From Candidatus Ornithomonoglobus merdipullorum (GTDB lineage: Bacteria; Bacillota; Clostridia; UBA1381): DNA of 64,000 nt. The stretch's first letter is position 1. Each line of letters starts with the position of its first letter. Under the pieces are notes generated by a model. It was not told the DNA's origin. It saw only the letters and a list, made by a program, of their open reading frames with translations, and ran no database searches. Location: assembly GCA_018714695.1 (NCBI GenBank), contig DVNB01000083.1, positions 21,903-85,902 of the forward strand. Direction: 5' to 3'. This document shows, one piece after another, positions 17,382 to 24,965 of this stretch. Position numbers and translations under genes: made by a program.

Positions 17382-17455
17382 ATACAGATATTCACTTTCC
17401 TTATTAAAAATTTACGCCGGAGCGCCTTTTCGGGCAGAAAAGCCCCATGATCTCA

Positions 17456-17484
17456 ATTATATCATACGTTAAGAAAAAATACAA
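17456..17484 (-). promoter_or_regulatory. Promoter of the TVP38-type gene
   Basis: On the minus strand: TTGTAT (17484-17479), a 17-bp spacer and TATAAT (17461-17456). Confidence 0.55.
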
Positions 17485-17544
17485 TATATTTTAAAAATTC
17501 TTTACAATAATAAAAGCATAAGGCGTCTGAACTGAAGGGGGAAA

Positions 17545-17580
17545 TAAAAAACGCCCTGTTCACAATATGAGAACAAGGCG
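17545..17580 (-). terminator. Terminator of the zinc-ribbon membrane protein gene
   Basis: Read on the minus strand: a 10-bp stem (17580-17571 with 17561-17552, one G-U pair) and a nine-base loop, followed by a run of T. Confidence 0.75.
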
Positions 17581-17616
17581 CATACGGACACAGCCGTATC
17601 ATATTTTCATTATGTA

Positions 17617-18141
17617 TCAGCGCAGGAAACCCAAAGATCTTACGATCGGAGGTTCTTTTGCCTTTCCGCCGCAGACATAGAAAAAACAGATGATCTTTAC
17701 TACCCACAGGATCACCATGCAAATTACACAGGCTATAGGAACTATGAATGTTACGAGCAGTACACTTCCTATTATGGCTAATAGTATGTTCAGTACCGTG
17801 AATTTGAGTGCCTGACGGACATGGAATGCCGCATATGCGGAACGGTTACTGCCGAGCAGAGCGATTATTATCCCGATCGTCCCCGTGAGATAGCACAGCA
17901 TTGCCAATACCTTATTGTCGGAAATATCCTTCGCATCAAATTCTGCCGTATGGTCATAAGGCGGCGTATACGCGTAACCTCCCATAGGCTGCTGATACGG
18001 CGGCTGCTGACGGTACGACTGCTGTTGCTGCTGTTCCTGTTGATTTTGCTCCTGCTCCTGCTGCTCCAGCCGTGTGCCGCAAGCTGTGCAAAACAGCGAA
18101 TCGTCCTGCATCTGTGCGCCGCAGTTAGGACATGTTTTCAT
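17617..18141 (-). CDS. Zinc-ribbon membrane protein (DUF4870-like)
   Basis: A 174-residue protein. The N-terminal zinc ribbon is CPNC-x10-CTAC. A Gln-rich linker with many Gln/Glu repeats (about residues 25-65) follows, then a C-terminal region with three hydrophobic segments (VLAMLCYLTGTIGIIIALLG, LNILLAIIGSVLLVTFIVPI, VILWVVKIICFFYVC). The membrane part resembles DUF4870/YccF-type small membrane proteins (the motif FHVRQALKF is typical). Function is unknown. The promoter (18231-18259), RBS and terminator all support an expressed single gene. Confidence 0.8.
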   Translation of the reverse strand: MKTCPNCGAQMQDDSLFCTACGTRLEQQEQEQNQQEQQQQQSYRQQPPYQQPMGGYAYTPPYDHTAEFDAKDISDNKVLAMLCYLTGTIGIIIALLGSNRSAYAAFHVRQALKFTVLNILLAIIGSVLLVTFIVPIACVICMVILWVVKIICFFYVCGGKAKEPPIVRSLGFLR

Positions 18142-18230
18142 TTTATCCCCACCTTTCGTTTCTTACGGTGTCATAAAGACGCCTTTTTGTGTGTATTATC
18201 CATGATAGGCCGTATATCACGGACACGATA

Positions 18231-18259
18231 ATTATATCACGCATCCGCATGAGTGTCAA
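18231..18259 (-). promoter_or_regulatory. Promoter of the zinc-ribbon membrane protein gene
   Basis: On the minus strand: a consensus TTGACA (18259-18254), a 17-bp spacer and TATAAT (18236-18231). The leader is about 80 bases. Confidence 0.7.
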
Positions 18260-18304
18260 CACATATTTGTCTGAGCACCATGTCTTTTGAATGAGTGAAT
18301 TTTT

Positions 18305-18635
18305 GAAGCGTCTGTGCAAGCTCGCGCTGCCTCGACCTCCCTCCAGATCCGCATTGCGGATTTGGGCAAGGGGGTCGAAACGCCTTAGCGTTTCGGGGGG
18401 TTCAAGTGCCGTATTAAGCTGAAGCGGCATAGAGCACAATCACAACGCGGTTCAGCGTGCAGCTCACACTGTGCAGCATAGTGTAAGGCGGCGCTCGGAC
18501 CCCCTCAACACCTTCGGTGTTTGGCGTCGCTTCACTTTGCCGACCCCTTTGCCCGAATTTATTCGCGCGCAGCGCGATAAATTCGGAGGGGGTCAAGGAG
18601 TATCACTGAGGCTCACATTGACTGTGAATAGTAAC
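18305..18635. repeat. Dispersed intergenic hairpin repeat, long copy (A)
   Basis: This non-coding stretch shares both ends with 42684-42799. The 5' module contains cgtctgtgc and a hairpin around the atccgc/gcggat arms followed by tttgggcaaggg. The 3' module is gtcaaggagta, then ggctcacatt, then actgtgaatagtaac (18592-18635). Copy A has about 215 extra bases between them, containing further hairpins: cgaaacgc/gcgtttcg (18377-18396), aacacc-ttcg-ggtgtt type (about 18508-18522), and a long one with arms ccgaattta/taaattcgg (about 18553-18586). No transposase or credible reading frame is present. Confidence 0.7.
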
Positions 18636-18644
18636 AAAATATTA

Positions 18645-18980
18645 TTATTTCGCTTCCTTCTTTTCTTTTTCTTCAAGCATTTCTGCATACTCAAGCACTT
18701 TTTGTTTATTGGTATCGGAAAGTCCAACATATATACGAACGATTTCAAATACACTGTTGAGAGGGACAGATTGAACCGAATGATCATTAGGGCGTTCCAA
18801 GAGGTAATCTACGGTCACATTGAAATAATCCGCTATTTTAATTATAGATGAAATATCGGGTACGCTGACCCCTCGCTCATATGCACTGTATGTTTGACGC
18901 TTTATGTTCAGCATCTCAGCCATATCATCCTGCGTTACGCCCTTTGCTGCTCTAAGTTTTTTTAATATTTCCGATAGCAT
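18645..18980 (-). CDS. XRE-family transcriptional repressor
   Basis: A 111-residue protein. The N-terminal Cro/CI helix-turn-helix reads LRAAKGVTQDDMAEMLNIKR, then TYSAYERGVSVPDISSIIKI, with DYFNVTVDYLLER closing the domain. The charged C-terminal helix region (KQKVLEYAEMLEEKEKKEAK) probably dimerises. ATG 18980 is preferred over GTG 18989 because of its spacing from the AAGGGG RBS. It is transcribed divergently from the DUF6809-like gene across four perfect GCAA-N7-TTGC sites and one half-site, so it very likely regulates both itself and that gene. Confidence 0.92.
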   Translation of the reverse strand: MLSEILKKLRAAKGVTQDDMAEMLNIKRQTYSAYERGVSVPDISSIIKIADYFNVTVDYLLERPNDHSVQSVPLNSVFEIVRIYVGLSDTNKQKVLEYAEMLEEKEKKEAK

Positions 18981-19013
18981 AAAATCCACCCCTTAAAGTT
19001 ATACATTATTTAC

Positions 19014-19042
19014 ATTATAGCAAAAATAATTCATGTTTTCAA
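19014..19042 (-). promoter_or_regulatory. Promoter of the XRE repressor gene
   Basis: On the minus strand: TTGAAA (19042-19037), a 17-bp spacer and TATAAT (19019-19014). The operator half-site gcaaaaataattcat (19020-19034) fills the spacer. Confidence 0.7.
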
Positions 19043-19155
19043 TGATAGCAAACAATTATTGCGGAAGTTAAAACAAAGCAAATATTTTTTGCGAAAGCTA
19101 TTGACACAGCAATGAGTATTTGCCACAATAAACCCAATAAGCAAATATTAATTGC
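19020..19155. promoter_or_regulatory. Array of five regularly spaced operators (GCAA-N7-TTGC)
   Basis: Perfect 15-bp sites lie at 19048-19062, 19078-19092, 19109-19123 and 19141-19155. A degenerate site is at 19020-19034. Start-to-start spacing is 28, 30, 31 and 32 bp, close to three helical turns, so all sites face roughly the same side of the DNA. One site lies inside each divergent promoter's spacer. This looks like a cooperative repression platform for the adjacent XRE protein. Confidence 0.75.
19101..19129 (+). promoter_or_regulatory. Promoter of the DUF6809-like gene
   Basis: TTGACA (19101-19106), a 17-bp spacer and CACAAT (19124-19129). The operator at 19109-19123 lies wholly inside the spacer. 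Confidence 0.7.
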
Positions 19156-19178
19156 CAAACATATAAGGAGGGCTTACA

Positions 19179-19469
19179 ATGAATTTTATAGAAGAACTAT
19201 ATTACGGAAATATTGATCCTAACCGGAAGAAGTTTGATAAAAATACACAAATTGCAGAGGCTTTAAAGCTGTTTTGCGAGAACGAAAGCAGGCTGAACGA
19301 AGTTTTGACAGGGGATGACCTGAGACTATTTCATGACATGGTCAATGCCGGTGATGAAATAACGGCTTGTACAGGTGTGGAAAATTTTAAGATAGGATTT
19401 ATACTTGGTGTTCGTATAATGATCGATTGCTTTAAGTCAGATGAAAATATGATATTTAAGGACATTTGA
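19179..19469 (+). CDS. Small DUF6809-like protein
   Basis: A 96-residue soluble, acidic protein. The start MNFIEELYYGNIDPN and the end NFKIGFILGVRIMIDCFK match my memory of the DUF6809 family, small proteins common in Clostridia near XRE regulators and mobile regions. Their function is unknown. The RBS (ataaggaggg) is strong. Expression is probably controlled by the divergent XRE repressor through the operator array upstream, which suggests a switch-like or phage-type regulatory pair. Confidence 0.75.
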   Translation: MNFIEELYYGNIDPNRKKFDKNTQIAEALKLFCENESRLNEVLTGDDLRLFHDMVNAGDEITACTGVENFKIGFILGVRIMIDCFKSDENMIFKDI

Positions 19470-19495
19470 ATCAGAAACTAATTAAATAAAAAGTA

Positions 19496-19524
19496 TTGAA
19501 TTTTTTTTGTTTTTATTGTATTAT
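19496..19524 (+). promoter_or_regulatory. Promoter of the AraC-family regulator gene
   Basis: TTGAAT (19496-19501), a 17-bp T-rich spacer and TATTAT (19519-19524). Confidence 0.6.
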
Positions 19525-19548
19525 ATTTATATGAAAGGGGATGATCCT

Positions 19549-20358
19549 ATGGCTGCGGAATATTTGCGTGTATGGGATGATTTTTGCTGTGAGTATTCGA
19601 TGAGAAGAAAGGGATGGTGCATGAACAAGATGCACTATCACCGCTCATACGAGCTTTTCATCATGACCTCAGGTGAGACCGAGCTCATGAACGAGGATCA
19701 CATTATCAGCATGAAAAAAGGCGATGTGGCTCTTTTCAGAAAAAATGTCCTGCACAAAAACAACGGCGGATCCGCTCACGGGCGTTATGCGGTGAATTTT
19801 TCGGATAACTTTCTCTCCGAGCATTTTATGCCTAATGTCATACCCGAGATGCTCCGCTGCTTTGACCGCGAGAAGATAAGCATATCGAAGGAGTATTTCG
19901 AGTATGCCGCCGCGCTTCTCAAGCGAATGAGAGAACCCGGAGGCGAATACGCGTATCTTGCGGCGCTGCTGACAGCGCTCGGGGATATAGCGGAACGAAG
20001 CGGCAACGCGGGAACGGGCGCGGTTAAGCGCGGCAATGTCGATCCCATACTTGAATACATCAATAAGTATTACGGCACGATCGAGAATATAGACGAGATA
20101 GCCGATTTTGTGCATATGTCAAAGTCGTATCTTTGCCAGAAATTCAAGCGCGAGACCTCAATGACCGTTTCGGAATACTTAAACAGCGTACGTATAAAAA
20201 ACGCCTGCGCCATGCTTGCCGACGGTTTCAGCGTCAGCGACACGGCTCTGCGCTGCGGCTACAGCACATCCTCATATTTCTGCAAGATGTTCAAGAGCAT
20301 AGTGAGCATGACACCGAGCGAATACAGGCGCTATGACGAGGACATGCGCAATATCTGA
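19549..20358 (+). CDS. AraC-family transcriptional regulator
   Basis: A 269-residue protein. The N-terminal cupin-type ligand domain (HYHRSYELFIMTSGETELM, KKGDVALFRKNVLHKNNGGS) is followed by a C-terminal double helix-turn-helix (IDEIADFVHMSKSYLCQKFK, then VSDTALRCGYSTSSYFCKMFK and MTPSEYRR). Such proteins usually sense a sugar or sugar acid and activate adjacent catabolic genes. ATG 19549 sits eight bases after AAGGGG. It is followed by a beta-propeller protein and a transporter, its likely regulon. The ligand is unknown. Confidence 0.93.
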   Translation: MAAEYLRVWDDFCCEYSMRRKGWCMNKMHYHRSYELFIMTSGETELMNEDHIISMKKGDVALFRKNVLHKNNGGSAHGRYAVNFSDNFLSEHFMPNVIPEMLRCFDREKISISKEYFEYAAALLKRMREPGGEYAYLAALLTALGDIAERSGNAGTGAVKRGNVDPILEYINKYYGTIENIDEIADFVHMSKSYLCQKFKRETSMTVSEYLNSVRIKNACAMLADGFSVSDTALRCGYSTSSYFCKMFKSIVSMTPSEYRRYDEDMRNI

Positions 20359-20434
20359 CTTACGTATCATATTGCGGAAAGATATGTGATAAAACATAGA
20401 ATATGAAAAAGAAAAAACGGAGGTAACGGTACGA

Positions 20435-21517
20435 ATGAAAAACGTAAAGGTATATAAGATATCCAATGGAGAGAATTCGACGCTTACAGGGATGAACGGC
20501 GGAGATATAGAGAGTCCCGACGGATCAATGATAGTTTATGCGGCAAAACCGGATCTTGACGATCCTCACACAGAGCTTTGGGTGTGCGACAGGGATCTTA
20601 AAGGGCACAGAAGGGTGTATACAGTGTCATGCATGAACCATAACGGTCCCTCCGCATCGTTTGTGGATAACGACACGATAGTGTTCAGAGATATGAAAGA
20701 CGATATCCCGTCCTTTATACTTTACGATGTAGAACGGAACGAGGAAAAGTGCAGGATATACGGTAAGATGGGGCATCGTGTTTCGGGTGAGCTGTTTCCG
20801 TTCTCGGTCCGCGAGGGGCAGCTTGGGAAAAACGGCGCGTTTCCGAATATCGACAGGTGCGGCGTATATATGATAAACGTGAGGACAGGGGAGATCACTT
20901 TTCTGATAAGCGATGATGAGATGAACGATATAGCTCTGAGCCGCGGATACGGCATAAAGCCGAACACATGTGATGTGAGCCATCTGCAGCTGAGCCCAGA
21001 CTGCTCCGCCGTAATGATGCGCATGGGCATACCGGACTGCCCGACCTTCGGGGCGCTCGGCTGCATGGACCTGGCGACAAGGAAAACGCATCTGATACCT
21101 GATAAGCCTGTGCATCAGCTCTGGTTCGACAATGACACGTATATGGCGACAAGACAGTTTGAGATCGACGGCAGGATCGATATGGCAACAAGCTACATTG
21201 CGAGGTTTTCGAAGGACGGCGAGGAGCTTGAGGTCTTGGGCGGAATAGGGAATCATATAGACGGAAATGCCGACAGAACGCTTTTTGCGGGTGACCGCTG
21301 TTATCCCGGATACGCGACAAACGTGTACGTCTACGAGCGAGGGAACAAGACTCCCATTGCAGAAATAGAGATCGATGATCTGCCGGAGACAGTGTGGAAG
21401 AAGCAGGTACACCCAAACCCATCGTTTTCGGGCAACGGAAAAAGACTGTATTTCAACAGACCGGTTTCCAATGACAGGACAGAAGCGTCGTTTGTAAAGA
21501 TAGATGAAGTGCATTAA
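20435..21517 (+). CDS. TolB-like beta-propeller protein, possibly oligogalacturonide lyase-related
   Basis: A 360-residue protein without a signal peptide, built of repeated blade-like units with SPDG/SPDC-type turns (DIESPDGSMIVYAAKP, LQLSPDCSAVMMRMG, PSFSGNGKRLYFNRP). The architecture and the HPNPSFSGNGKRLYF ending recall the cytoplasmic seven-bladed WD40/TolB-like proteins, including PL22 oligogalacturonide lyases. I cannot identify the PL22 metal-binding His cluster with confidence, so an enzymatic role is only suggested. A cytoplasmic location and co-orientation with an AraC regulator and a permease fit intracellular processing of an imported oligosaccharide or acid. It has a strong aggaggt-like RBS. 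Confidence 0.6.
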   Translation: MKNVKVYKISNGENSTLTGMNGGDIESPDGSMIVYAAKPDLDDPHTELWVCDRDLKGHRRVYTVSCMNHNGPSASFVDNDTIVFRDMKDDIPSFILYDVERNEEKCRIYGKMGHRVSGELFPFSVREGQLGKNGAFPNIDRCGVYMINVRTGEITFLISDDEMNDIALSRGYGIKPNTCDVSHLQLSPDCSAVMMRMGIPDCPTFGALGCMDLATRKTHLIPDKPVHQLWFDNDTYMATRQFEIDGRIDMATSYIARFSKDGEELEVLGGIGNHIDGNADRTLFAGDRCYPGYATNVYVYERGNKTPIAEIEIDDLPETVWKKQVHPNPSFSGNGKRLYFNRPVSNDRTEASFVKIDEVH

Positions 21518-21541
21518 ATGCGGAATTAAAATAGTTAAAGC

Positions 21542-22654
21542 ATGAAGAAAATAATAAATTTTGTAAAAACGGAAAGCGTGCTCACTATCTCGGTGCTGCT
21601 TGCGGCAGTGTCGTGCTTTGCCGTGCCGCCCGACTCGGAATATGCGGGGTATATAGATGTGAAGGTCATTTCGCTGCTGTTTTCGCTTATGGCGGTGATG
21701 GCGGGCTTTCAGAGCATGTTTGTGTTCCGAAGGATCGGCAGAGCGCTGCTTTCAAAAACAAAAAATACAGTTGAGCTTGCGGCGGTGCTCGTCATGCTCT
21801 GTTTTTTCTCGAGCATGTTCGTGACGAACGATGTGGCGCTGATCACTTTTGTGCCGTTTGCGGCGGAGCTTTTCATGATGTGCGGCAAGAGGAAGCAGCT
21901 GCTTGTGACCGTGGTACTCCAGACAATAGCGGCGAATCTCGGCAGTATGCTGATACCTCCGGGCAACCCGCAGAATCTGTATCTCTACTCCGTTTCCGGG
22001 ATGAGCATGGCGGAATTTGTATCGGTGATGCTGCCGTTTTCGGCGCTTTCGTTCGCGCTCCTCTGCATATCGCTCATTTTCGTAAAAAAAGAGCCGACCG
22101 AGCTGCCGGAGCAGAAGGAGGTATATCCTGCTGTAAACCGTAAAAGGCTCATCATGTACATACTGCTTTTCGCTGTGTGTCTCTGCGCGGTATTAAAGCT
22201 TATACCGCACTATCTGTCGTTTGCGGCAGTGGCTGTGTGTCTTGCGCTGTTTGACAGACGGATATTTGCGCGCATCGATTACGGACTGCTTCTGACCTTT
22301 GCAGCACTCTTTGTACTTGTCGGGAATCTTGCGAGGATCCCGGCGGTATATGGGTTTGTCTCATCTCTTACGGAGTCTCATCCGTTTGCTGTATCCGTCG
22401 GCGCAAGTCAGGTCATAAGCAACGTACCCGCGGCGCTTCTGATAAGCGGATTCACGGAGAATTATACGGAGATACTGAAGGGCGTAAACATAGGAGGTCT
22501 CGGCACGCTCATCGCATCTATGGCAAGCCTTATATCCTATAAGCTTTACGTAAGAACGGAGGGCGCTGAAAAGGGGAGATATATGGCGGTTTTCACACTG
22601 CTGAATGTGGTGTTTCTTGCGGCGCTGTGTGTGTTGAATATGATATTACACTAA
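21542..22654 (+). CDS. SLC13/ArsB-type (ion transporter superfamily) permease
   Basis: A 370-residue polytopic membrane protein with about ten hydrophobic segments. It shows the inverted-repeat hallmarks of the IT superfamily: FVTNDVALITFVPFA, with NLGSMLIPPGNPQNLYLYS, in the first half, and ASQVISNVPAALLISGF in the second. These match substrate-binding hairpins of ArsB/NhaD/citrate-type carriers. The substrate is probably an organic or inorganic anion; the neighbouring AraC and propeller genes hint at an organic acid. There is no clear Shine-Dalgarno before the ATG (25 bp after the previous stop), so translation may depend on coupling. Confidence 0.85.
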   Translation: MKKIINFVKTESVLTISVLLAAVSCFAVPPDSEYAGYIDVKVISLLFSLMAVMAGFQSMFVFRRIGRALLSKTKNTVELAAVLVMLCFFSSMFVTNDVALITFVPFAAELFMMCGKRKQLLVTVVLQTIAANLGSMLIPPGNPQNLYLYSVSGMSMAEFVSVMLPFSALSFALLCISLIFVKKEPTELPEQKEVYPAVNRKRLIMYILLFAVCLCAVLKLIPHYLSFAAVAVCLALFDRRIFARIDYGLLLTFAALFVLVGNLARIPAVYGFVSSLTESHPFAVSVGASQVISNVPAALLISGFTENYTEILKGVNIGGLGTLIASMASLISYKLYVRTEGAEKGRYMAVFTLLNVVFLAALCVLNMILH

Positions 22655-22860
22655 GTAATTGCAAAACGCGGCAGCGCTTTGTAATTACTTCCCTATACTG
22701 GGGTGCTCGAGGGTAATACCCTCGAATTGGATCAATTTCTGACGACATGCGCGTCAGAAATTGGGGTTAAAAAAGTTTCAACGAACAGTTTTATCCTATC
22801 GGATGGAACTTTTTTAACCTACCTATGCTTGATGGATTGCGAAACGAATGTTTCGCAATC
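22654..22860. repeat. Cluster of five perfect or near-perfect hairpins
   Basis: Between the permease and thiE lie five stem-loops in a row: 22654-22689 (16-bp arms with G-U pairs), 22707-22725 (7-bp arms), 22733-22763 (12-bp arms), 22766-22818 (12-bp arms, long loop) and 22835-22860 (11-bp arms, gaat loop). The first may end permease transcription. There is no TPP riboswitch consensus despite the thi genes downstream. A 62-codon frame exists here but follows the palindromes and has no RBS. Confidence 0.7.
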
Positions 22861-22896
22861 ACCTAATGATATTGTATTGATTTGGAGATGATATTA

Positions 22897-23511
22897 ATGG
22901 AGCTGTCAAGGCTTTATGCAATAACCGACAGAAAACTTATACAGTCCTCGCTCGGCGAGGACATAGCCGCCGCGGTAAAAGGCGGCGCGGGGCTGATACA
23001 GCTGCGTGAAAAAAATGTGACAGAGGATGAATATATCGCTTATGCAAGGGAGGCGCTTGCGGTCTGCCGCAGTCTCGGCGCAAGACTGATAATAAACGAC
23101 AGTGTAGCCGTGTGCGCCGCTGCCGGCGCCGACGGCGTGCATCTTGGGCAGGGTGATACAGATCCGAAGGAGGCTCGGCGGATCCTTGGCGGCAATGCGA
23201 TAATCGGCGTTACGGCGAAGACTGTAGAGCAGGCGCAGAGGGCAGAGACGGACGGCGCCGACTACCTCGGCAGCGGAGCCGTATTCGGAACATCGACAAA
23301 GGCGGACGCTGTGAAAATGGATATCGAAACGCTGAGAGAGATCGTATCATCTGTAAGCATACCGGTCTACGCTATAGGCGGGATAAATGCGGAAAACATA
23401 TCGCAGCTCAGGGGCAGCGGCATATATGGAGCGGCTGTCGTGTCGGGGATATTCAAGGGCGATATAGAAAAAAATGCGGCGCGGCTCAAGGAGGAGGTCG
23501 AGCTTCTGTGA
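22897..23511 (+). CDS. thiE: Thiamine-phosphate synthase
   Basis: A 204-residue TIM-barrel enzyme that joins HMP-diphosphate and thiazole phosphate to give thiamine phosphate. Typical motifs appear in order: YAITDRKL, GGAGLIQLREKN, LIINDSVAVCAAAGADGVHL, GQGD, DYLGSGAVFGTSTK and VYAIGGINAENI. ATG 22897 has ggag nine bases upstream and matches the usual N-terminus. Its stop overlaps the thiD start (GTGA), so the two are coupled. No thiC, thiG or thiM is present here, and no TPP riboswitch precedes it. Confidence 0.96.
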   Translation: MELSRLYAITDRKLIQSSLGEDIAAAVKGGAGLIQLREKNVTEDEYIAYAREALAVCRSLGARLIINDSVAVCAAAGADGVHLGQGDTDPKEARRILGGNAIIGVTAKTVEQAQRAETDGADYLGSGAVFGTSTKADAVKMDIETLREIVSSVSIPVYAIGGINAENISQLRGSGIYGAAVVSGIFKGDIEKNAARLKEEVELL

Positions 23512-24293
23512 AAACATTTTTGAGTATCGCAGGCTCCGATCCGAGCGGCGGCGCCGGCGTGCAGGCGGATATAAAGACGGCATCTGCGTTTGGACTTTAT
23601 GCCATGGGGGCTGTGACCGCGCTGACCATTCAGAATACCACCGGAGTGAAGGACATGATCCCCGCGGGCGCAGATGCGGTATACCGCCAGGCGGAGGCGG
23701 TGTTTGAGGACATATTCCCGGACTGCGTAAAGATAGGGATGTGCGCCGATGCTGATACGGTATCAGCCATAGCCGATCTGCTGAAGCGTTTCAGACCGCG
23801 TAATGTCGTGCTCGACACAATACTGCTCTCAACGAGCGGGCACGAGCTGTTGAGCCGTGAAGGCGCTGAGATAATGAAGGAACGGCTGTTTTCTATGGCT
23901 GACATAATAACGCCGAACGTTCCGGAGGCGGAGTATATAACAGGAGAGAAAATAGAAACGAGAGCCGACATGGAGCGTGCCGCGGCGGCGCTTTATGAAA
24001 AATACGGCTGCGGCGTGCTAATAAAAGGCGGACACCTGGGCGGCTGCGATGTGTTCTATGACGGTACCTTGTCGGTATTTGAGCATAAGCTGACGGACAG
24101 CAAAAACACACACGGCACCGGCTGTGCGCTGTCATCTGCCGCAGCATGCCTATTGGCACTCGGGAAAACGAAAAGCGAGGCAGCTTTGGGAGCCGCGCGG
24201 TACGTGGTAGGGGCAATAGAAGCGGGGCTTGATCTCGGCAAAGGAAACGGCCCGCTCGATCTGTTTTACGGGAGGAGAAAACAATATGGATAG
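23508..24293 (+). CDS. thiD: Hydroxymethylpyrimidine/phosphomethylpyrimidine kinase
   Basis: A 261-residue ribokinase-fold enzyme. It begins at GTG overlapping the thiE stop. Motifs: SIAGSDPSGGAGVQADIKTA at the N-terminus (HMP binding), TPNVPEAEYITG, the glycine-rich VLIKGGH, and the catalytic/anion-hole THGTGCALSSA near the end. It phosphorylates HMP and HMP-P in thiamine synthesis or salvage, supplying ThiE. The segment usually reading DPVM is DTIL here, a mild variation. Confidence 0.95.
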   Translation: MKTFLSIAGSDPSGGAGVQADIKTASAFGLYAMGAVTALTIQNTTGVKDMIPAGADAVYRQAEAVFEDIFPDCVKIGMCADADTVSAIADLLKRFRPRNVVLDTILLSTSGHELLSREGAEIMKERLFSMADIITPNVPEAEYITGEKIETRADMERAAAALYEKYGCGVLIKGGHLGGCDVFYDGTLSVFEHKLTDSKNTHGTGCALSSAAACLLALGKTKSEAALGAARYVVGAIEAGLDLGKGNGPLDLFYGRRKQYG

Positions 24294-24942
24294 ATACAAA
24301 AAGATCGCCGTACCTATAATGCTCGCCGCATTGGCGGCGGCGCTGATATTTGGCGGCTGGAGACATTTTAGGCAGGGTATCTACATTGCAGACAGGTTTT
24401 TCTATAGAATAGATGAAAATCTGTACAGAAGCAATGAGGATAATAGGATAAGCCGCAGTGAGGCGGACGGTGTTATACGCTTTGACTGTGTTTTTGAAGG
24501 CGAGAATTCAAGCGCTCTGCTTGAGCGGAGCGGGGATAATATAACACTTACATATGATGACGGTACGGCTGTAAGCGGCGTCTGGAAGAATGACAGACTC
24601 TTGGATGGAGAAGGGATACCGGCAGCATATTCGGAGGGAATATCTGTTACATTCAATGATGAACGGATGTCTATAGGAAAGGGAGCGCTCAGTGATGCTC
24701 TATGCCGGATAGAATTCGGTGACACGGAGGTAAGGGGATATTGGGGCTTGCCTGTCATAGGCGTACTTATATATGCACTCGGCGTGTTTGGATTCCTTTT
24801 CCCTGATAAGACGCACTTTTTCTTGCGCGGATGGGCGTACCGGGTTCCCGAGCTTTCCGAAGAAGGGGCAGCCGCGCAGCGGATAGGAGGCATTGTGCTT
24901 ATGATCTTGGGAGTGCTTGCAATAACGATGCCGTTTTTGTGA
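24286..24942 (+). CDS. Membrane protein with DUF6199-like C-terminus
   Basis: A 218-residue protein that overlaps the end of thiD by eight bases, with a gggaggag RBS. It has an N-terminal membrane anchor (IAVPIMLAALAAALIFGGW), an extracellular beta-rich domain of about 115 residues (Gly/Asp-rich strands such as ITLTYDDGTAVSGVW), and two C-terminal membrane helices separated by FFLRGWAYRVPELSEEGAAA. This last part resembles the W..Y....PSD..i..IRIGGIIFLIVGI pattern I associate with DUF6199. Function is unknown. Its location in the thi transcription unit may be incidental. Confidence 0.65.
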   Translation: MDRYKKIAVPIMLAALAAALIFGGWRHFRQGIYIADRFFYRIDENLYRSNEDNRISRSEADGVIRFDCVFEGENSSALLERSGDNITLTYDDGTAVSGVWKNDRLLDGEGIPAAYSEGISVTFNDERMSIGKGALSDALCRIEFGDTEVRGYWGLPVIGVLIYALGVFGFLFPDKTHFFLRGWAYRVPELSEEGAAAQRIGGIVLMILGVLAITMPFL

Positions 24943-24965
24943 AGATTTTAAAGGAGTGGCAGCAT

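Noticed and set aside
19020..19155. CRISPR-like array
   Set aside because: Regular 30-bp spacing of 15-bp palindromes suggested it briefly, but the repeats are too short, overlap divergent promoters and no cas gene is near; operators explain them.
20627..21514. Long open frame antisense to the propeller gene
   Set aside because: Same reasons: lies within a gene with good start, RBS and domain pattern; composition is shadow-like.
22703..22891. 62-codon frame in the hairpin cluster before thiE
   Set aside because: Sequence is dictated by palindromes, no RBS, no recognisable protein pattern.
22654..22896. TPP riboswitch upstream of thiE
   Set aside because: I looked for the conserved CTGAGA and related core elements and found none; the region is a set of simple hairpins.
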